Source of the DNA: Metellina segmentata
Taxonomy: Eukaryota; Arthropoda; Arachnida; Araneae; Tetragnathidae
Assembly: GCA_947359465.1 (NCBI GenBank)
Contig: OX375872.1
Location: 135,706,011-135,770,010 of the forward strand
DNA length: 64,000 nucleotides
Direction: 5' to 3'
In this document: positions 1 to 10,607 of the stretch, piece by piece
Position numbering within the stretch: position 1 is the stretch's first letter
Layout: every line of letters begins with the position of its first letter
The notes under the pieces: model-generated
What the model was told of the DNA's origin: nothing
The model's input: only the letters and a program-made list of their open reading frames with translations
The model's database searches: none
Translations under genes and position numbers: made by a program

Positions 1-165
1 TCTCAAAATGCTCAGCGCATGCGAAAACCCTAAATAGCGTTGGAACGGTACGTGTATCACAAAAAACGGAAGCGTTATGCACTCACAAAAAACAGCTCTG
101 CGAACGTGCAACAAAACCACGATTGGGGCACACGAAAGAAATTTGCATGTGTTGGAGGCAAGACA

Positions 166-168
<3 letters not shown>

Positions 169-206
<38 letters not shown>
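169..206. repeat. (AT)n microsatellite
   Basis: A 38-bp uninterrupted run of alternating A and T. The rest of 1-459 holds no gene that I can see. Confidence 0.95.
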
Positions 207-208
<2 letters not shown>

Positions 209-459
209 CACAAAAGTCCTGACGACAGTCCTCCTAATTCCAATACCACACTTGAACAACATTAGAAAAGAAATCTAAATTCGTATCGTAATATCGCATT
301 GAAAACATTCTTAAATAAATCTTGTTAAACATCGATAGATGGCAGCACAAGTAAATGTAAACGTCGCGCAGGATACCTATTTGTTCGTTATAAAGCCTAG
401 ATATTGAGCGGACATAACCAAAAATGTTACAGGCACATAGGTAGATAGATATTTTTGTT

Positions 460-927
460 AACGTCACTCGGACAACTGGCGACGGTCCGGGATCAAACGC
501 GAAGGGTATTTTTAATTAACGTCACTCTGGAGCCACACAACAGGCTATCAAACGCGAAGTGAAGATCCGAGGACAACAACCGTTGTGTTTCTCTAGCACG
601 ACGTTAATTAAAAAATTACCACCTGATAATGGATTAAAGGCGACAGTCCGGGTAATTTAATAGTAATTCTTATTTAACGTCGTTCTAGAGCACCACAACG
701 GGATTGACGATGGTCCGGGATCAATCCCTTAAGTCAAATTTCCGAGGACAAATCGTAATTTTGAACCACGGACAGATGACGAAGCAACACCTGAGCTGGC
801 ACCCCACTCTCCAAACTTCCACACCAACCCAACGTGAGGATTTTCGACAGCGACAGATTTAAAGTGAACCAACCATCTTTACACCATACGCTTACTATCA
901 TTCATACACTGATCCGGATTCGAATCC
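460..927 (-). repeat. SINE fragments and a minus-strand SINE-A copy
   Basis: 460-660 carries broken 3' ends of SINEs, marked by inverted gacgacggtccgggatcaa-like stretches. From about 665 a longer minus-strand copy runs through the body to a truncated head that stops inside the B-box-like segment (cggattcgaatcc). It abuts the next, plus-strand copy head to head at 927/928. Confidence 0.75.
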
Positions 928-1257
928 GCCGACCAACCGGTATAGTGGTTAAGGTGTTAGCCTCTAGATCGGAAGGTTCCTGGTTCGAATCCGGGTCCGG
1001 GCATGGATGTTTGTAAACGTATGGTGTAGAGGCGGCTGGTGCACCTTAAATCTGTCGTGGCCGAAAGTCCTCACGTTGGGTTGGCGTGGAAGTTTGGAGA
1101 GTGGGGTGCCAGCTCAGGTGTTATTTCGTCATCTGACCGTGGTTCAAAATTACGAAGTGTTGTCCTCGGATCTTTCGCTTGAGGGACTGATCCCGGACCG
1201 TCGTCAATAGCCCGTTGTGTTGCTCTAGTACGACGTTAACTAAAATTACCAATTACC
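928..1257 (+). repeat. SINE-A copy (tRNA-derived)
   Basis: This is a near full-length copy. It has a tRNA-like head with an A-box-like tatagtggttaagg, a B box (ggttcgaatcc near 981-992), a non-tRNA body of about 230 bp and a tail of ATTACC units. The head does not fold into a convincing functional tRNA, so it is a pol III promoter relic rather than a tRNA gene. Confidence 0.9.
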
Positions 1258-1706
1258 GGATTCGAATCCGGAACCCTCCGATCTAGAGGCTGCCAACCAA
1301 CCGGTATAGTGGTTAAGGTGTTAGCCTCTAGATAGGAAGGTTCCTGGTTCGAATTCGGGTCCGGGCATGGATGTTTGTAAGCGTATGGTGTAGAGGCGGC
1401 TGGTGCACCTTAAATCTGTCGTGGCCGAAAGTCCTCACGTTCGGTTGGTGTGGAAGTTTGGAGAGTCATCTGACCGTGGTTCAAAATTACGAGGTGTTGT
1501 CCTCGGATCTGTAACTTAAGGGACTAATCCCGGACCGTCGTCAATAGCCCGTTGTGTTGCTCTAGTACGACGTTAACTAAAATTACCAATTACCCGGACC
1601 GTCGTCAACAGCCCGTTGTGTTGCTCTAGTACGACGTTAACTAAAATTACCATTACCATTACCGATCTGGAGGCTAACACTTTAACCACCAGACCGGTTG
1701 GTCGGC
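1258..1706 (+). repeat. Composite SINE-A block
   Basis: A short inverted head fragment (1258-1291) is followed by a plus copy with an internal deletion (about 1292-1594), a repeated 3' end (1595-1661) and an inverted head fragment (1662-1706). Extra 3' ends are joined at the ATTACC tails. Confidence 0.75.
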
Positions 1707-1764
1707 TCGTTCCGAGTGGGAACAACCGACCATATTGCTACTGCCGTATTGCCATATTGCTACT

Positions 1765-2117
1765 GCCGACCAACCGGTATAGTGGTTAAAGTGTTAGCAT
1801 CTAGATCGGAAGGTTCCTGGTTCGAATCCGGGTCCGGGTATGGATGTTTGTAAGCGTATGGTGTAGAGGCGGCTGGTGCACCTTAAATTTGTCGTGGCCG
1901 AAAGTCCTCACGTTGGGTTGGCGTGGAAGTTTGGAGAGTGGGGTGCCAGCTCAGGTGTTGCTTCGTCATCTGACCGTGGTTCAAAATTACGAGGTGTTGT
2001 AAATTACGAGGTGTTAACCACTATTTCTCTTAAGAGACTGATCCCGGACCGTCGTCAATAGCCCATTGTGTTGCTCTAGTACGACGTTAACTAAAAAATT
2101 ACCAATTACCAATTACC
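1765..2117 (+). repeat. SINE-A copy with 11-bp target duplication
   Basis: A full-length copy flanked by the direct repeat atattgctact at 1754-1764 and 2118-2128. A short internal duplication lies in the body near 1985-2020. The repeats fix the SINE boundaries at the first g of the head and the last c of the tail. Confidence 0.92.
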
Positions 2118-2149
2118 ATATTGCTACTATAGTTGTATCTAAGGGATTC

Positions 2150-2206
2150 CCCAATTGCACGTTGTATTGCTCTAGTACGACGTTAACTAATAATTACCAA
2201 TTCCTC
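2150..2206 (+). repeat. 5'-truncated SINE-A 3' end
   Basis: Only the terminal part survives, with a gttgtattgctctagtacg-like stretch and a short ATTACC-type tail. Confidence 0.6.
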
Positions 2207-2218
2207 AATTGGCACTCG

Positions 2219-2526
2219 GGGGCCGCGGTGGCCCGCTTGGAAGAGAAACGGGTTAGCAATCGGATGGTTGCGAGTTCGAACCCAACAAATACCGTTATGT
2301 ATAAAAGGGGCTTGTGAACGTTAAATCTGTCGTGGCCTCAAATATCTTCACGTGGTGTGGTGTTGTGTGGAAGATTGGAGAGTGGGGTATCTGTTGTTGG
2401 CTCGTCAGACAAGGGTTCAAAATTGCGTGGTATTGTCCTCAAATCTTTTCCATCGGGATTGATCCCGCATCGTCGTCAAAAGCCTGTTGCGTTTCTCCCC
2501 AGTACGAAGTTAATTAAAATACCTAT
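2219..2526 (+). repeat. SINE-B copy (second tRNA-derived family)
   Basis: The head reads gcggtggcccgcttggaagag and has a B box at gagttcgaaccc. The body is homologous to SINE-A (atctgtcgtggcctcaaat), so the two families share a body but differ in the tRNA-like promoter. The tail ends in aaaatacctatac. Confidence 0.8.
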
Positions 2527-2548
2527 ACTTTGCACTTACTTGTTATTA

Positions 2549-2870
2549 GGTAATGGTAATTTTAGTTAACGTCGTACTTCAGCAACACAACGGGCTATTG
2601 ACGACGGTCCGAGATCATTCCCTTAACAGAAAGATCCGAGGACAACACGTCGTAATTTTGAACCACGGTCATATGACGAGGCAACACCTCAGCTGGCACC
2701 TCACTCTCCAAACTTCCACACCAACCCAACGTGAGGACTTTCGGCCACGACAGATTTAAGGTGCACCAGCCGCCTCTACACCATACGCTTACAAACATCC
2801 ATGCCCGGATCGAACCAGGAACCTTCCGATCTAGAGGCTAACACCTTAACCACTATACTGGTTGGTCGGC
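2549..2870 (-). repeat. SINE-A copy
   Basis: A near full-length inverted copy, running from the inverted tail (ggtaatggtaatttt) to the inverted head (ggttggtcggc). Confidence 0.9.
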
Positions 2871-4020
2871 TGATATTAGGATAGAGATGTAGAATACGTT
2901 ACGTTAGTCACCAAATACATTTTTTTCTCCAAATCAAGATGGCGGCCAATCTAAACAATTAAAAGATGACCGCCATATTGCAAAACCCGCAGTGAACTTT
3001 TGCATACATTACATATAAATAGGAATAATTTAAAAAAAGGAAAAACCTTTTTGATACAGTGCAACAAATTTTACTTGCAAATCTTCTAATTTTTTTTTCT
3101 GTGTGGTATTTACTTTGAACATGTCCGTTATTTTGAGTTGTTTCCTCAATTAAGTCCAGGTTTGACTAATTATTTTCAACTGTCGGAAATATGTAAAAAA
3201 GCGAAAAAAAAAAAAAAAAACGCCGGTTAGCAAAACGTTTGGATTTTAAATTCCGGATTTCCGACGGCCGGATTTGGGACTTTGTACAGTATATGGTATT
3301 AAAAATGAGGATTCTTTGGGTTCCCGATAATCCACCAGATATTTTTCGATACGAAAAAAATGAATGGAGGTTTCTTCTATCTATAAGTGTGAGATGGAAT
3401 TTCATTTTAGAATTATTCTAGCAATTTACTTAGCATTATGTGGGCAACTTCATGGGGATATTCCTGGTCCGAGATGAAGATATGGAATTGAAAATGAGGA
3501 CTTTTTTGTAACCATGGTACCAGGAGGAATATTTTTGTATATAAATCACAGCGTATTACGCACGAGGTTTCAATGCGTATAAACCACTTTACCGGGAGGA
3601 ATTGTTTTTATGGATAAGTCCCAGCATATAACACACGACCCCCGCCTACCGGCGAGATACAAACACCGTTGGCTTCTAAGCGTATAAACCACTGTACAGG
3701 GAGGAATTTTGTTATAGATAAGTCACAGCGTATAACGCAAGGTCCCCGCCTACCAGCGAAACGTTGGCTTCCATGCGTTTAAACCACTTTACCAGGTACC
3801 CACCCAGGTATGGTCCAGTGTCACCCTCATTTTGGTTCCTACACGTTATACATTTTGAGAATTTCTTAGACAAAGGTCATCCAGTGTTTTTAATATAAAT
3901 TACTGAAATACATCTTTACAGATTCTGAATCTATACTATCATCAAACATTTTTGCAAAAAAATAAGAATATGATTAGTTATACAGAACAAAGTCTCAAAA
4001 CTGGAGTCCGAAATCCGGAT
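2871..4020. other. Unassigned AT-rich DNA with a ~100-bp tandem repeat
   Basis: No gene is recognised. From about 3513 to 3800 three imperfect units of roughly 97-105 bp repeat, each with gtataaaccact, ggaggaatt, a cagc(g/a)tataac motif and cccgcctaccggcg. The other open frames are short and AT-driven. Confidence 0.6.
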
Positions 4021-4023
4021 TTT

Positions 4024-5654
4024 ATTACCGCCGTTTTCTTCTCACTTTTTTTACATTTTTCTGACAATTTTTAAAAATCAAGGAGTTGAACCTGAACTTA
4101 ATTGATGAAACGTCCGGTATAATCTGCCTCTCTACGGGTCGCAATCTGGCCTTCAGGAAAGGACACGCCGCACAGATGACAAGTCTGTGGGACTGCAGTG
4201 CCCGATCGCCGACAACAATGGTCAAGTCACACCTTTCGCAAAGGCAGCAGCTAAATCGTAGCTCAAATGCTTCAGGCTAGTCAGTACCGAGCGATAGGTG
4301 GGACATATCGAGAACTCCTGCCGAGACATCGTGACTGAGTCGTGGACAGACAGTAAAGGTGCACTTCAGACGGACACTGCTTGCGATCTTGACCGGAAAG
4401 GGAAGGGACCAACCCTCGTTTCGGCAACAGAAACTCTCGACGCACCCATATGTTACTACAGGCGTCTCCAAAACCTCGGTGTCGAAAACCTGAATTTCAG
4501 CTTTCAAAGTTACAGGAAGCACAGATGGCAATAGATGTGCACGCAGTTTCCCTCTGGTCTATCGAAGAGCGTAGAAAAAGTTACCTGCAGATATCTCTAG
4601 CCCGTTCTCGAAAGATTGACCAGTCTGGTAATGGGATCGAAACTGTCCCCTCTTCCCTAGCCCGTTGTGTTGCTCTAGTACGACGTTAACTAAAATTACC
4701 ATTACCTACCATTACCGTCCCCTCTTCCCAGAAGGAAGCAGAGATCGAAATCAAATCCAACGTTCACTCGTAGTTAACAGCTGTGCATTTATCCTCCAAT
4801 TCTTGCAGCTTCCTGACCATGTCTATTAAGTTGTAACGACGGGCGAGTACGATCAACCGCAACGCTAAGTCGTCGACCATCTCTTTGTTGTCCAGTCGCC
4901 CTGAATTGAGGTATTGCAGGAATGCGTCACAGACCCGAGCGATGAACGTCTTCAGGAAGCGCCCGTCTCTTCTACGCGATTCAAATTTGGCGGTACGTAA
5001 CTGTACGTGCGATTTCGGCGGGAAATCGAGAAGGCGCATGAACTCCCAGATTCTTCGGAAGGCCGACGTTCTGGCCGGACTCTGAGGTGGAGATTTCACG
5101 GCGCAGTCCTCCGAATCGAAGCCTATTGACCGGGACATCTCGCGGCGATCACGAACGAATGAACCCTTAACTCGGTACCGTCGACTTCGAGTCGCCAGTC
5201 GCTCCCGCGACCAGTCTGGTAAAGTCTGGATGTTGCTGGACAGCTCCCTCAAATTGGCATTCCGGTTCCATTCCGTGGTAGCTTTGTACATTGCTGTGAT
5301 TTGCAAAACGCAATGTAGTTGAAGGGTCCCTCCCGGCATGTGATCCTCGGCGAACAGTCTGGTGTCCAAAAAGATCGCAATCTCCAGCGATCGGACTTCG
5401 TTGATGGGTTTGCTGGTGCAATTCAGTCTAAAATGCAATGTTCCGTCCTCCCCGATCACGAGATCTGATACTTGATTTCGATGTCCCCGAGGTCGTCCAT
5501 CCGGTTCAGGAAGCCCGGTCGTCCCGAAGACGGAGCACTTGAATAGGAATGGCGAACTCTCCAGTTCATCCTGGTGCATAGCCAGGTAGAGAGGGAAGTC
5601 TCCGATTTCCCAGAGGAATGTGAACTTGTTTGTTTCAGAAATCCGTCCGTTCAT
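4024..5654 (-). pseudogene. MATH-BTB pseudogene
   Basis: This is a decayed paralog of the intact gene at 8292-10010 and shares its whole layout. The best start is the ATG at 5652-5654; the longer frame upstream comes from an inserted SINE. The MATH part reads FTFLWEIGDFPLYL, close to the paralog's CTLVWEIRDFPLYL. Within the first BTB domain the homologous peptide leaves the main frame and returns (about 5110-5215), implying compensating indels. A truncated SINE sits at 4658-4716. A central segment (4277-4531) matches LPVTLRVEIQVF of the paralog. Another frame break precedes the second BTB domain (about 4210-4235), whose end after IPDV is lost. BTB proteins of this class usually recruit substrates to Cul3 ubiquitin ligases, but this copy is very unlikely to make a working protein. 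Confidence 0.88.
4658..4716 (+). repeat. Short SINE-A 3'-end insertion in the pseudogene
   Basis: A 59-bp, strongly 5'-truncated SINE tail is flanked by a perfect 13-bp direct repeat, gtcccctcttccc, at 4645-4657 and 4717-4729. This is target-primed reverse transcription into the MATH-BTB pseudogene. Confidence 0.93.
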
Positions 5655-5684
5655 GTTTGAAGAGAGGCGCTTCCCTGAGAGTAA

Positions 5685-6094
5685 GCCGACCAACCGGTAT
5701 AGTGGTTAAGGTGTTAGCCTCTAGATCGGAAGGTTCCTGGTTCGAATCCGGGTCCGGGCATGGATGTTTGTAAACGTATGGTGTAGAGGCGGCTGGTGCA
5801 CCTTAAATCTGTCGTGGTCGAAAGTACTCACGTTGGGTTGGCGTGGAAGTTTGGAGAGTGGGGTGCCAGCTCAGGTGTTACTTCGTCATCTGACCGTGGT
5901 TCAAAATTACGAGGTGTTGTCCTCGGATCTTTTCCTTAAGGGACTGATCCCGGACCGTCGTCAATAGCCCGTTGTGTTGCTCTAGTACGACGTTAACTAA
6001 AATTACCATTACCATTACCATTACCCGGACCGTCGTCAATAGCCCGTTGTGTTGCTCTAGTACGACGTTAACTAAAAATTACCAATTATTATTA
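5685..6094 (+). repeat. SINE-A copy with doubled 3' end
   Basis: Flanked by ccctgagagtaa at 5673-5684 and 6095-6106. After a first tail of ATTACC units the last ~60 bp of the SINE recur with a second tail. It lies just upstream of the MATH-BTB pseudogene start and separates the coding part from its ancestral 5' flank. Confidence 0.88.
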
Positions 6095-6179
6095 CCCTGA
6101 GAGTAAACCTTGTTACGAACTTGCTATCTCGTATTAAGTAGTCAGGAGTGTTGAGTGGATTTGGTAGGTAGGTAGTTGA

Positions 6180-6335
6180 ACTAACGTAGTACTACTGGTG
6201 AAGGTCCGAGATCAATCCCAAAGGTTAAATATACTAGGTATTTTTGTTAAAATTAACATCACGCTGGAGCAGCTCAACGGGCTATTGTAAGATACAAGGA
6301 TAGCGTTTCGTAATTTTAAATCACGGCCAGATGAC
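6180..6335 (-). repeat. Old SINE fragments
   Basis: Diverged inverted SINE pieces, ending in a body segment (aaatcacggccagatgac) that became the target of the next copy. Confidence 0.6.
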
Positions 6336-6722
6336 GCCGACCAACCGGTATAGTGGTTAAGATGTTAGCCTCTATATCGAAATGTTCCTGGTACGAATCC
6401 GGGTCCAGGCATGGATGTTTGTAAGCGTATGTTGTAGAGGCGCCTGGTGCACCTTAAATCTGTCGTGGCCGAAAGTCCTCACATTGGGTTGGTGTGGAAG
6501 TTTGGAAAGCGGGGTAACCAGCTCAGGTGTTGCTTCGTCATCGGACTGGTTCAAAATTACGAGGTGTTGTCCTCGAATCTTTCCCTTAAGGGACTGATCC
6601 CGGACCGTCGTCAATAGCCCGTTGTGTTGCTCTAGTACGACGTTAATTAAACAATTACCAATTACCCGGACCGTCAATAGCCCGCTGTATTGCTCTAGTA
6701 GGACGTTAATTCAAAATTACCA
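6336..6722 (+). repeat. SINE-A copy with doubled 3' end, nested in older SINE
   Basis: Flanked by ggccagatgac (6325-6335) and ggcccagatgac (6724-6735), a slightly diverged target duplication made within an older inverted SINE. A second 3' end (from about 6667) follows the first tail. Confidence 0.8.
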
Positions 6723-6770
6723 AGGCCCAGATGACGATTCAGAGGAATTGAAGAGTGTCATCGTTTAATT

Positions 6771-7094
6771 TGGTAATTTTAGTTAACGTCGTACTAGAGC
6801 AACACAACGGGCTATTGACGACGGTCCGGGATCAGTCCCTTGAGGGAAAGATCCGAGGACAACACCTCGTAATTTTGAACCACGGTCAGATGACGAAGCA
6901 ACACCTGAGCTGGCACCCCACTCTCCAAACTTCCACGCCAACCCAACGTGAGGACTTTCGGCCACGACAGATTTAAGGTGCACCAGCCGCCTCTACACCA
7001 TACGCTTACAAACATCCATGCCCGTACCCGGATTCGAACCAGGAACCTTCCGATCTAGAGGCTAACACCTTAACCACTATACCGGTTGGTCGGC
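6771..7094 (-). repeat. SINE-A copy with 16-bp target duplication
   Basis: Flanked by gtgtcatcgtttaatt (6755-6770) and gtgtcatcgtttaaat (7095-7110). It is full length, from inverted tail to inverted head. Confidence 0.92.
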
Positions 7095-7124
7095 GTGTCA
7101 TCGTTTAAATTGTTAATAGATGTG

Positions 7125-7575
7125 GTAGGTAGGAATTTTAATTATCATACTGGAGCAACAGAACGAGTTTTTGACGATGGTTCGTGATCAATCCCCCAAG
7201 GGAAAGATAATTTTAAACGTGATTTTGAACCACGATCAGATCACGAGGCAACATCCGAGCTGGTATTACACTCTCCAACTTTCCACACCAACCCAATTAA
7301 TTTTAGTTAACGTCGTACTAGAGCAACACAACGGGCTATTGAAGACGGTCCGTTATCAATCCCTTAAGGGAAAAATCCGGGGACAACACCTCGTAATTTT
7401 GAACCACGGTCAGATGACGAAGCAACACCTGAGCTGGCACCCCACTCTCCAGACTTCCACACCAACCCAGCGTGACGACTTTCGGCTACAACAGATTTAA
7501 GGTGCACCAGCCGCCTCTACCCCATATGCTGATTGATATTTGGATTTGAACTTGCAACTTACCAATTGCTCTAGT
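7125..7575 (-). repeat. SINE-B fragment and truncated SINE-A
   Basis: A minus SINE-B-like body (7125-7298) meets a minus SINE-A body (7299-7528) that lacks its head. It ends near a diverged SINE-B-type head (tttgaacttgcaac). Confidence 0.65.
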
Positions 7576-8291
7576 TGTTTACATTTCCAGCCGGGAAACC
7601 ACGGCCAAAATTAATGCCGCACTTGATATAAAACGGGCTATTATACCGAATATCATGGCTTAAGTTAAGATTGAAAAAGCAATCATTTTTAACTAAATCA
7701 GTTTCTAATCATTCAATTAATTTTTGTCATAATGGGTGGGTTATATGACGGAATGAGGATACCTGGGCGAAGCTTTGGTGAACTAAGTCACGATGAATGG
7801 ATCGGCACTGTAGGGTAGGAAAATATTTTACTAGGAAATGGTAATTTGATGGTTTAAGAGTCATACTTTGTAAAGGTGCGCGAAATTCGAGACAGACAAT
7901 TCTTATTCGATGTAGTATGAAACTCCAATTATTTTTCATGCTACAAAATTTGTGTTTGACCTAACACCTTTTGCCCTATGAAATTCTTTGGGATCGTAAG
8001 ATCAGAACTTCATTTCAAATGTAAAAATTCGACTCCAAGTAAAAGACAGCTTTAAATGACTAAGACGAATACCATAGATTTGGACGTTTTCTTTCGAAGA
8101 GGTGATCCGAAATTCAGTAAATGCAGATACCAAGAAAAGTCCAGAAATAATTTGAAATTTTATTCCTGTGCTTGTTTAAAAATTATCGAAAATAATTTAA
8201 TCATACATTAAAAAAAATCTCCACTTTTACAGATACAAGTGTCGTGGCTATAAATAAAAAAAAAAATAAATATCGGCGGTGCTACCGTTCG
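7576..8291. other. Unassigned; 3' flank of the MATH-BTB gene
   Basis: No coding signal is seen. On the minus strand an AATAAA hexamer lies at 8159-8164, about 130 bp past the stop of the gene upstream, and could serve as its polyadenylation signal. Confidence 0.4.
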
Positions 8292-10010
8292 CTACGCCTC
8301 CAACAATTTCTTGCACGTGTTCGTAAGTTCAGGCATTATGAAGTCCTCGGCGACCCTAAGCAGTTTTATCACCTTTTGTCTGTCATTCTCAAACAAGATC
8401 CCCGTGTACATGTATTCCACCACGGTGACCAGGGTGTCGAACTCAACGTTCGGTAGCGTCTGCCTCGCCACGGGCTCCAGTCTCTTTTTCAAGATGGCGG
8501 ACCTCGCGCAGACAATAAGTCTGTGCGCCCGCAGCATCTTACCTTCAGCGATTAAGGTCAGATCGCAGCGATCGTCCCCACTATGCTCCCGCCTCGTCAA
8601 CGCGGCGGCCAGGTCGTACCTCAGCTGTCTCAGGCTCTTCGGCTCCGGGAGCGGGGTGGACGGGATCGAGAACTTCTGTCGAGACATCCGGACAGATTCG
8701 TGGCTGTAGGCCGTAAAGCTGTACTTGAGACGGAAGTAGCTCGTCATCTCGATAGCAATCGGAAGAAGCCATCGGTCGTTTCGAGAAACGAAACTCTCGG
8801 AGTACTGGCGTGTCTCCACAGGGGTCTCCAAAACATCTTCGTGGAAAACCTGAATCTCAACTCTCAAAGTCACGGGAAGCGCACTCTCCAGCAGTCGGCA
8901 GCATACGCTCAAGCAGTTTTCGCTTCGTTCGTCGTTGAAGAAGGTCACCTCCAGATACCTCTTGCCCGTACTCGAGAGTTTGACCAGTCGGGTAATGGGC
9001 TCGAAAACGTTCTCATTTCTCTCCAGTAGGAAACGAAGATCGAAGTCCAACGTCGCCGTATCAGTTACCAGCTCGGTAACAGCTGTGCAGTGATCCTCCA
9101 CTTCTTGCAGCTTCCTAACCAAGTCCAGCAGATCGAAATGACGGGCGACGACGAGCAGACGCAGCTTCATGTCGTCGTCAAGCTTTCGACGATCTCGTCC
9201 CACAATTTCACATCTCCCGGAGTAGAGGTAATTGAGGAAGACATCGCACACCTCGGCATCGAACACTTTCAGGAAAGTCTCTCCTGTCTTACCTCCAAAG
9301 GAACGCTCCTGGACTTGCGATTTCGGTGGAAGCTCGAGAAGACGCACGAACTCTTGGATTCTCTCAAAGGTAATAGCTTGGTCTGGACTCAGTGGAGGGC
9401 TGTCCATCGGTCTGTCTTCTGGAGTGAAGTGCTTCTTCAGAGCGGGACATCTCGCCGCAATCACAAGCGCATGGACTCTGAAGTCGGTGCCATCAACATG
9501 AATCCGTCGGTCGCTGCCTTGTCCAGTCTTGTAGAGTCGCAACATGTCGTGTGACAGCTCCATCAAGTCATTGTTGAAGTTCCATCTTGTGGTGACATCA
9601 TTTTGGACTATGACTTCTAAATCGCACTGCAGTCGCAGGTTCCCTTCGGGCATGTGTTCTTCGCCAATCAGTGCGGTGTCTATGAAATCCGGTAAGCGCA
9701 CCGATCTGACTTCGTTGACAAGCTTGCTGGTGTACTGCTGCGCGAAGTGCAAGGTCCCATCCCGCCCGACCACGGAGATCCGGTATCTGATTTGGATGTC
9801 GCTCAGGTCGTCCGTCTGGTTCAGCCGGTACAGGACGCAGTCCAGCACATCGCCACGAAGGCGAAGGGTGAGGTACCAGCCTATGACTTCCGTGCACTTG
9901 ATGAAAAAGGGCGGACTCTCCAGTTCCTCCTGGTGCAGAGTCAGATAGAGAGGGAAGTCTCTGATTTCCCACACGAGAGTGCATTCGCTGTTGTCTGGAA
10001 ATCGCGGCAT
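8292..10010 (-). CDS. MATH-BTB domain protein (572 aa)
   Basis: This is the only intact host-like gene. The N-terminal ~140 residues form a MATH/TRAF-like domain (LVWEIRDFPLYL, then RDGTLHF). A BTB/POZ half follows (VDGTDFRVHALVIAARCPALKK, about 170-197), with its remainder after an unusual insertion rich in PPLSP (FLKVFDAEVCDVFLNYLYSGR, about 250-275). A middle segment (about 330-455) is unassigned and may be a degenerate second MATH fold. A clear C-terminal BTB occupies about 478-560 (CDLTLIAEGK, RAHRLIVCARSAILKKRL, EYMYTGIL). MATH-BTB proteins typically act as Cul3 substrate adaptors in cytoplasm or nucleus; that role is inferred here. It has no intron and is GC-richer than its surroundings, which suggests a retro-derived or recently duplicated member of a multigene family. 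I chose the first ATG because the paralogous pseudogene begins at the matching point. Confidence 0.85.
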   Translation of the reverse strand: MPRFPDNSECTLVWEIRDFPLYLTLHQEELESPPFFIKCTEVIGWYLTLRLRGDVLDCVLYRLNQTDDLSDIQIRYRISVVGRDGTLHFAQQYTSKLVNEVRSVRLPDFIDTALIGEEHMPEGNLRLQCDLEVIVQNDVTTRWNFNNDLMELSHDMLRLYKTGQGSDRRIHVDGTDFRVHALVIAARCPALKKHFTPEDRPMDSPPLSPDQAITFERIQEFVRLLELPPKSQVQERSFGGKTGETFLKVFDAEVCDVFLNYLYSGRCEIVGRDRRKLDDDMKLRLLVVARHFDLLDLVRKLQEVEDHCTAVTELVTDTATLDFDLRFLLERNENVFEPITRLVKLSSTGKRYLEVTFFNDERSENCLSVCCRLLESALPVTLRVEIQVFHEDVLETPVETRQYSESFVSRNDRWLLPIAIEMTSYFRLKYSFTAYSHESVRMSRQKFSIPSTPLPEPKSLRQLRYDLAAALTRREHSGDDRCDLTLIAEGKMLRAHRLIVCARSAILKKRLEPVARQTLPNVEFDTLVTVVEYMYTGILFENDRQKVIKLLRVAEDFIMPELTNTCKKLLEA

Positions 10011-10047
10011 GTCTGATGCAAGACACTATCTTAAGTGGCGATCTCGT

Positions 10048-10057
10048 CTTAAATAGC
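10048..10057 (-). promoter_or_regulatory. Possible TATA-like box of the MATH-BTB gene
   Basis: On the minus strand the sequence reads gctatttaaga, about 40 bp before the ATG. That would leave a very short leader, so this is only suggestive. Confidence 0.3.
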
Positions 10058-10268
10058 CTCGAGAGTCGAGAAGATTTGTACAAGGTATGTGATTGGTCTG
10101 AAATTTGATACACGTAGTTTATCTTGTATTTAAATGTGCGACGCCAGGTTTTCCCCTTTTAAACCATAATTGAGTTGGGTATCTCTTGGAAAGCATGCAG
10201 GCGCACTTCCAAGCGCTGACGGGTAAAAGTTAACGATTCGAAGTACGCCTGCATGTTCTTCTCCAGGA

Positions 10269-10514
10269 GATATACGTGTGGAAGTTTGGAGAGCGGAGTG
10301 CCAGCTCAGATGTTGCCTCGTCATCTGGCCGTGGGGTTGGTGTGGAAGTTTGGAGAGTGGGGTGCCATCTCGGATGATGCCTCGTAATCTGATCATGGTT
10401 CAAAATTACGTGGTGTTGTCCTCGGTTCTTTCCCTCAAGGGATTGATCCCAGACCGTCGTCAATATCCCTTTGTGTTGCTCTAGTACGACGTTAATTAAA
10501 ATTACCTTACCTTG
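10269..10514 (+). repeat. Headless SINE copy with internal duplication
   Basis: The body segment gtggaagtttggagag(t/c)gg is present twice (10270 and 10342), followed by a normal 3' half and tail. Confidence 0.75.
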
Positions 10515-10607
10515 CCAGGAAATGTACCCAACTTAAATATGGTTTTAACCTTGATCTCGGAAACCCAGAATAATCGAATATCTCCCTATTTCTCCTTTTT
10601 GCATGCC

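Noticed and set aside
928..1210. Many 60-75 codon frames reading MFVNVWCRGGWCTLNLSWPK or the reverse VNVVLEQHNGLLTTVRDQS
   Set aside because: They are fixed parts of SINE-A copies on either strand. The family is tRNA-derived and non-coding.
5700..5760. Possible tRNA genes at SINE heads
   Set aside because: A- and B-box-like motifs exist, but the anticodon arm and acceptor do not pair well, and the sequence recurs in every SINE copy.
9090..9554. 154-codon plus frame opposite the MATH-BTB gene
   Set aside because: Antisense shadow of the BTB-coding region; no homology recognised.
9598..10113. 171-codon minus frame overlapping the MATH-BTB gene
   Set aside because: It overlaps the conserved 572-aa frame in another register, has no domain and is Pro/Arg-rich, as expected from a shadow frame.
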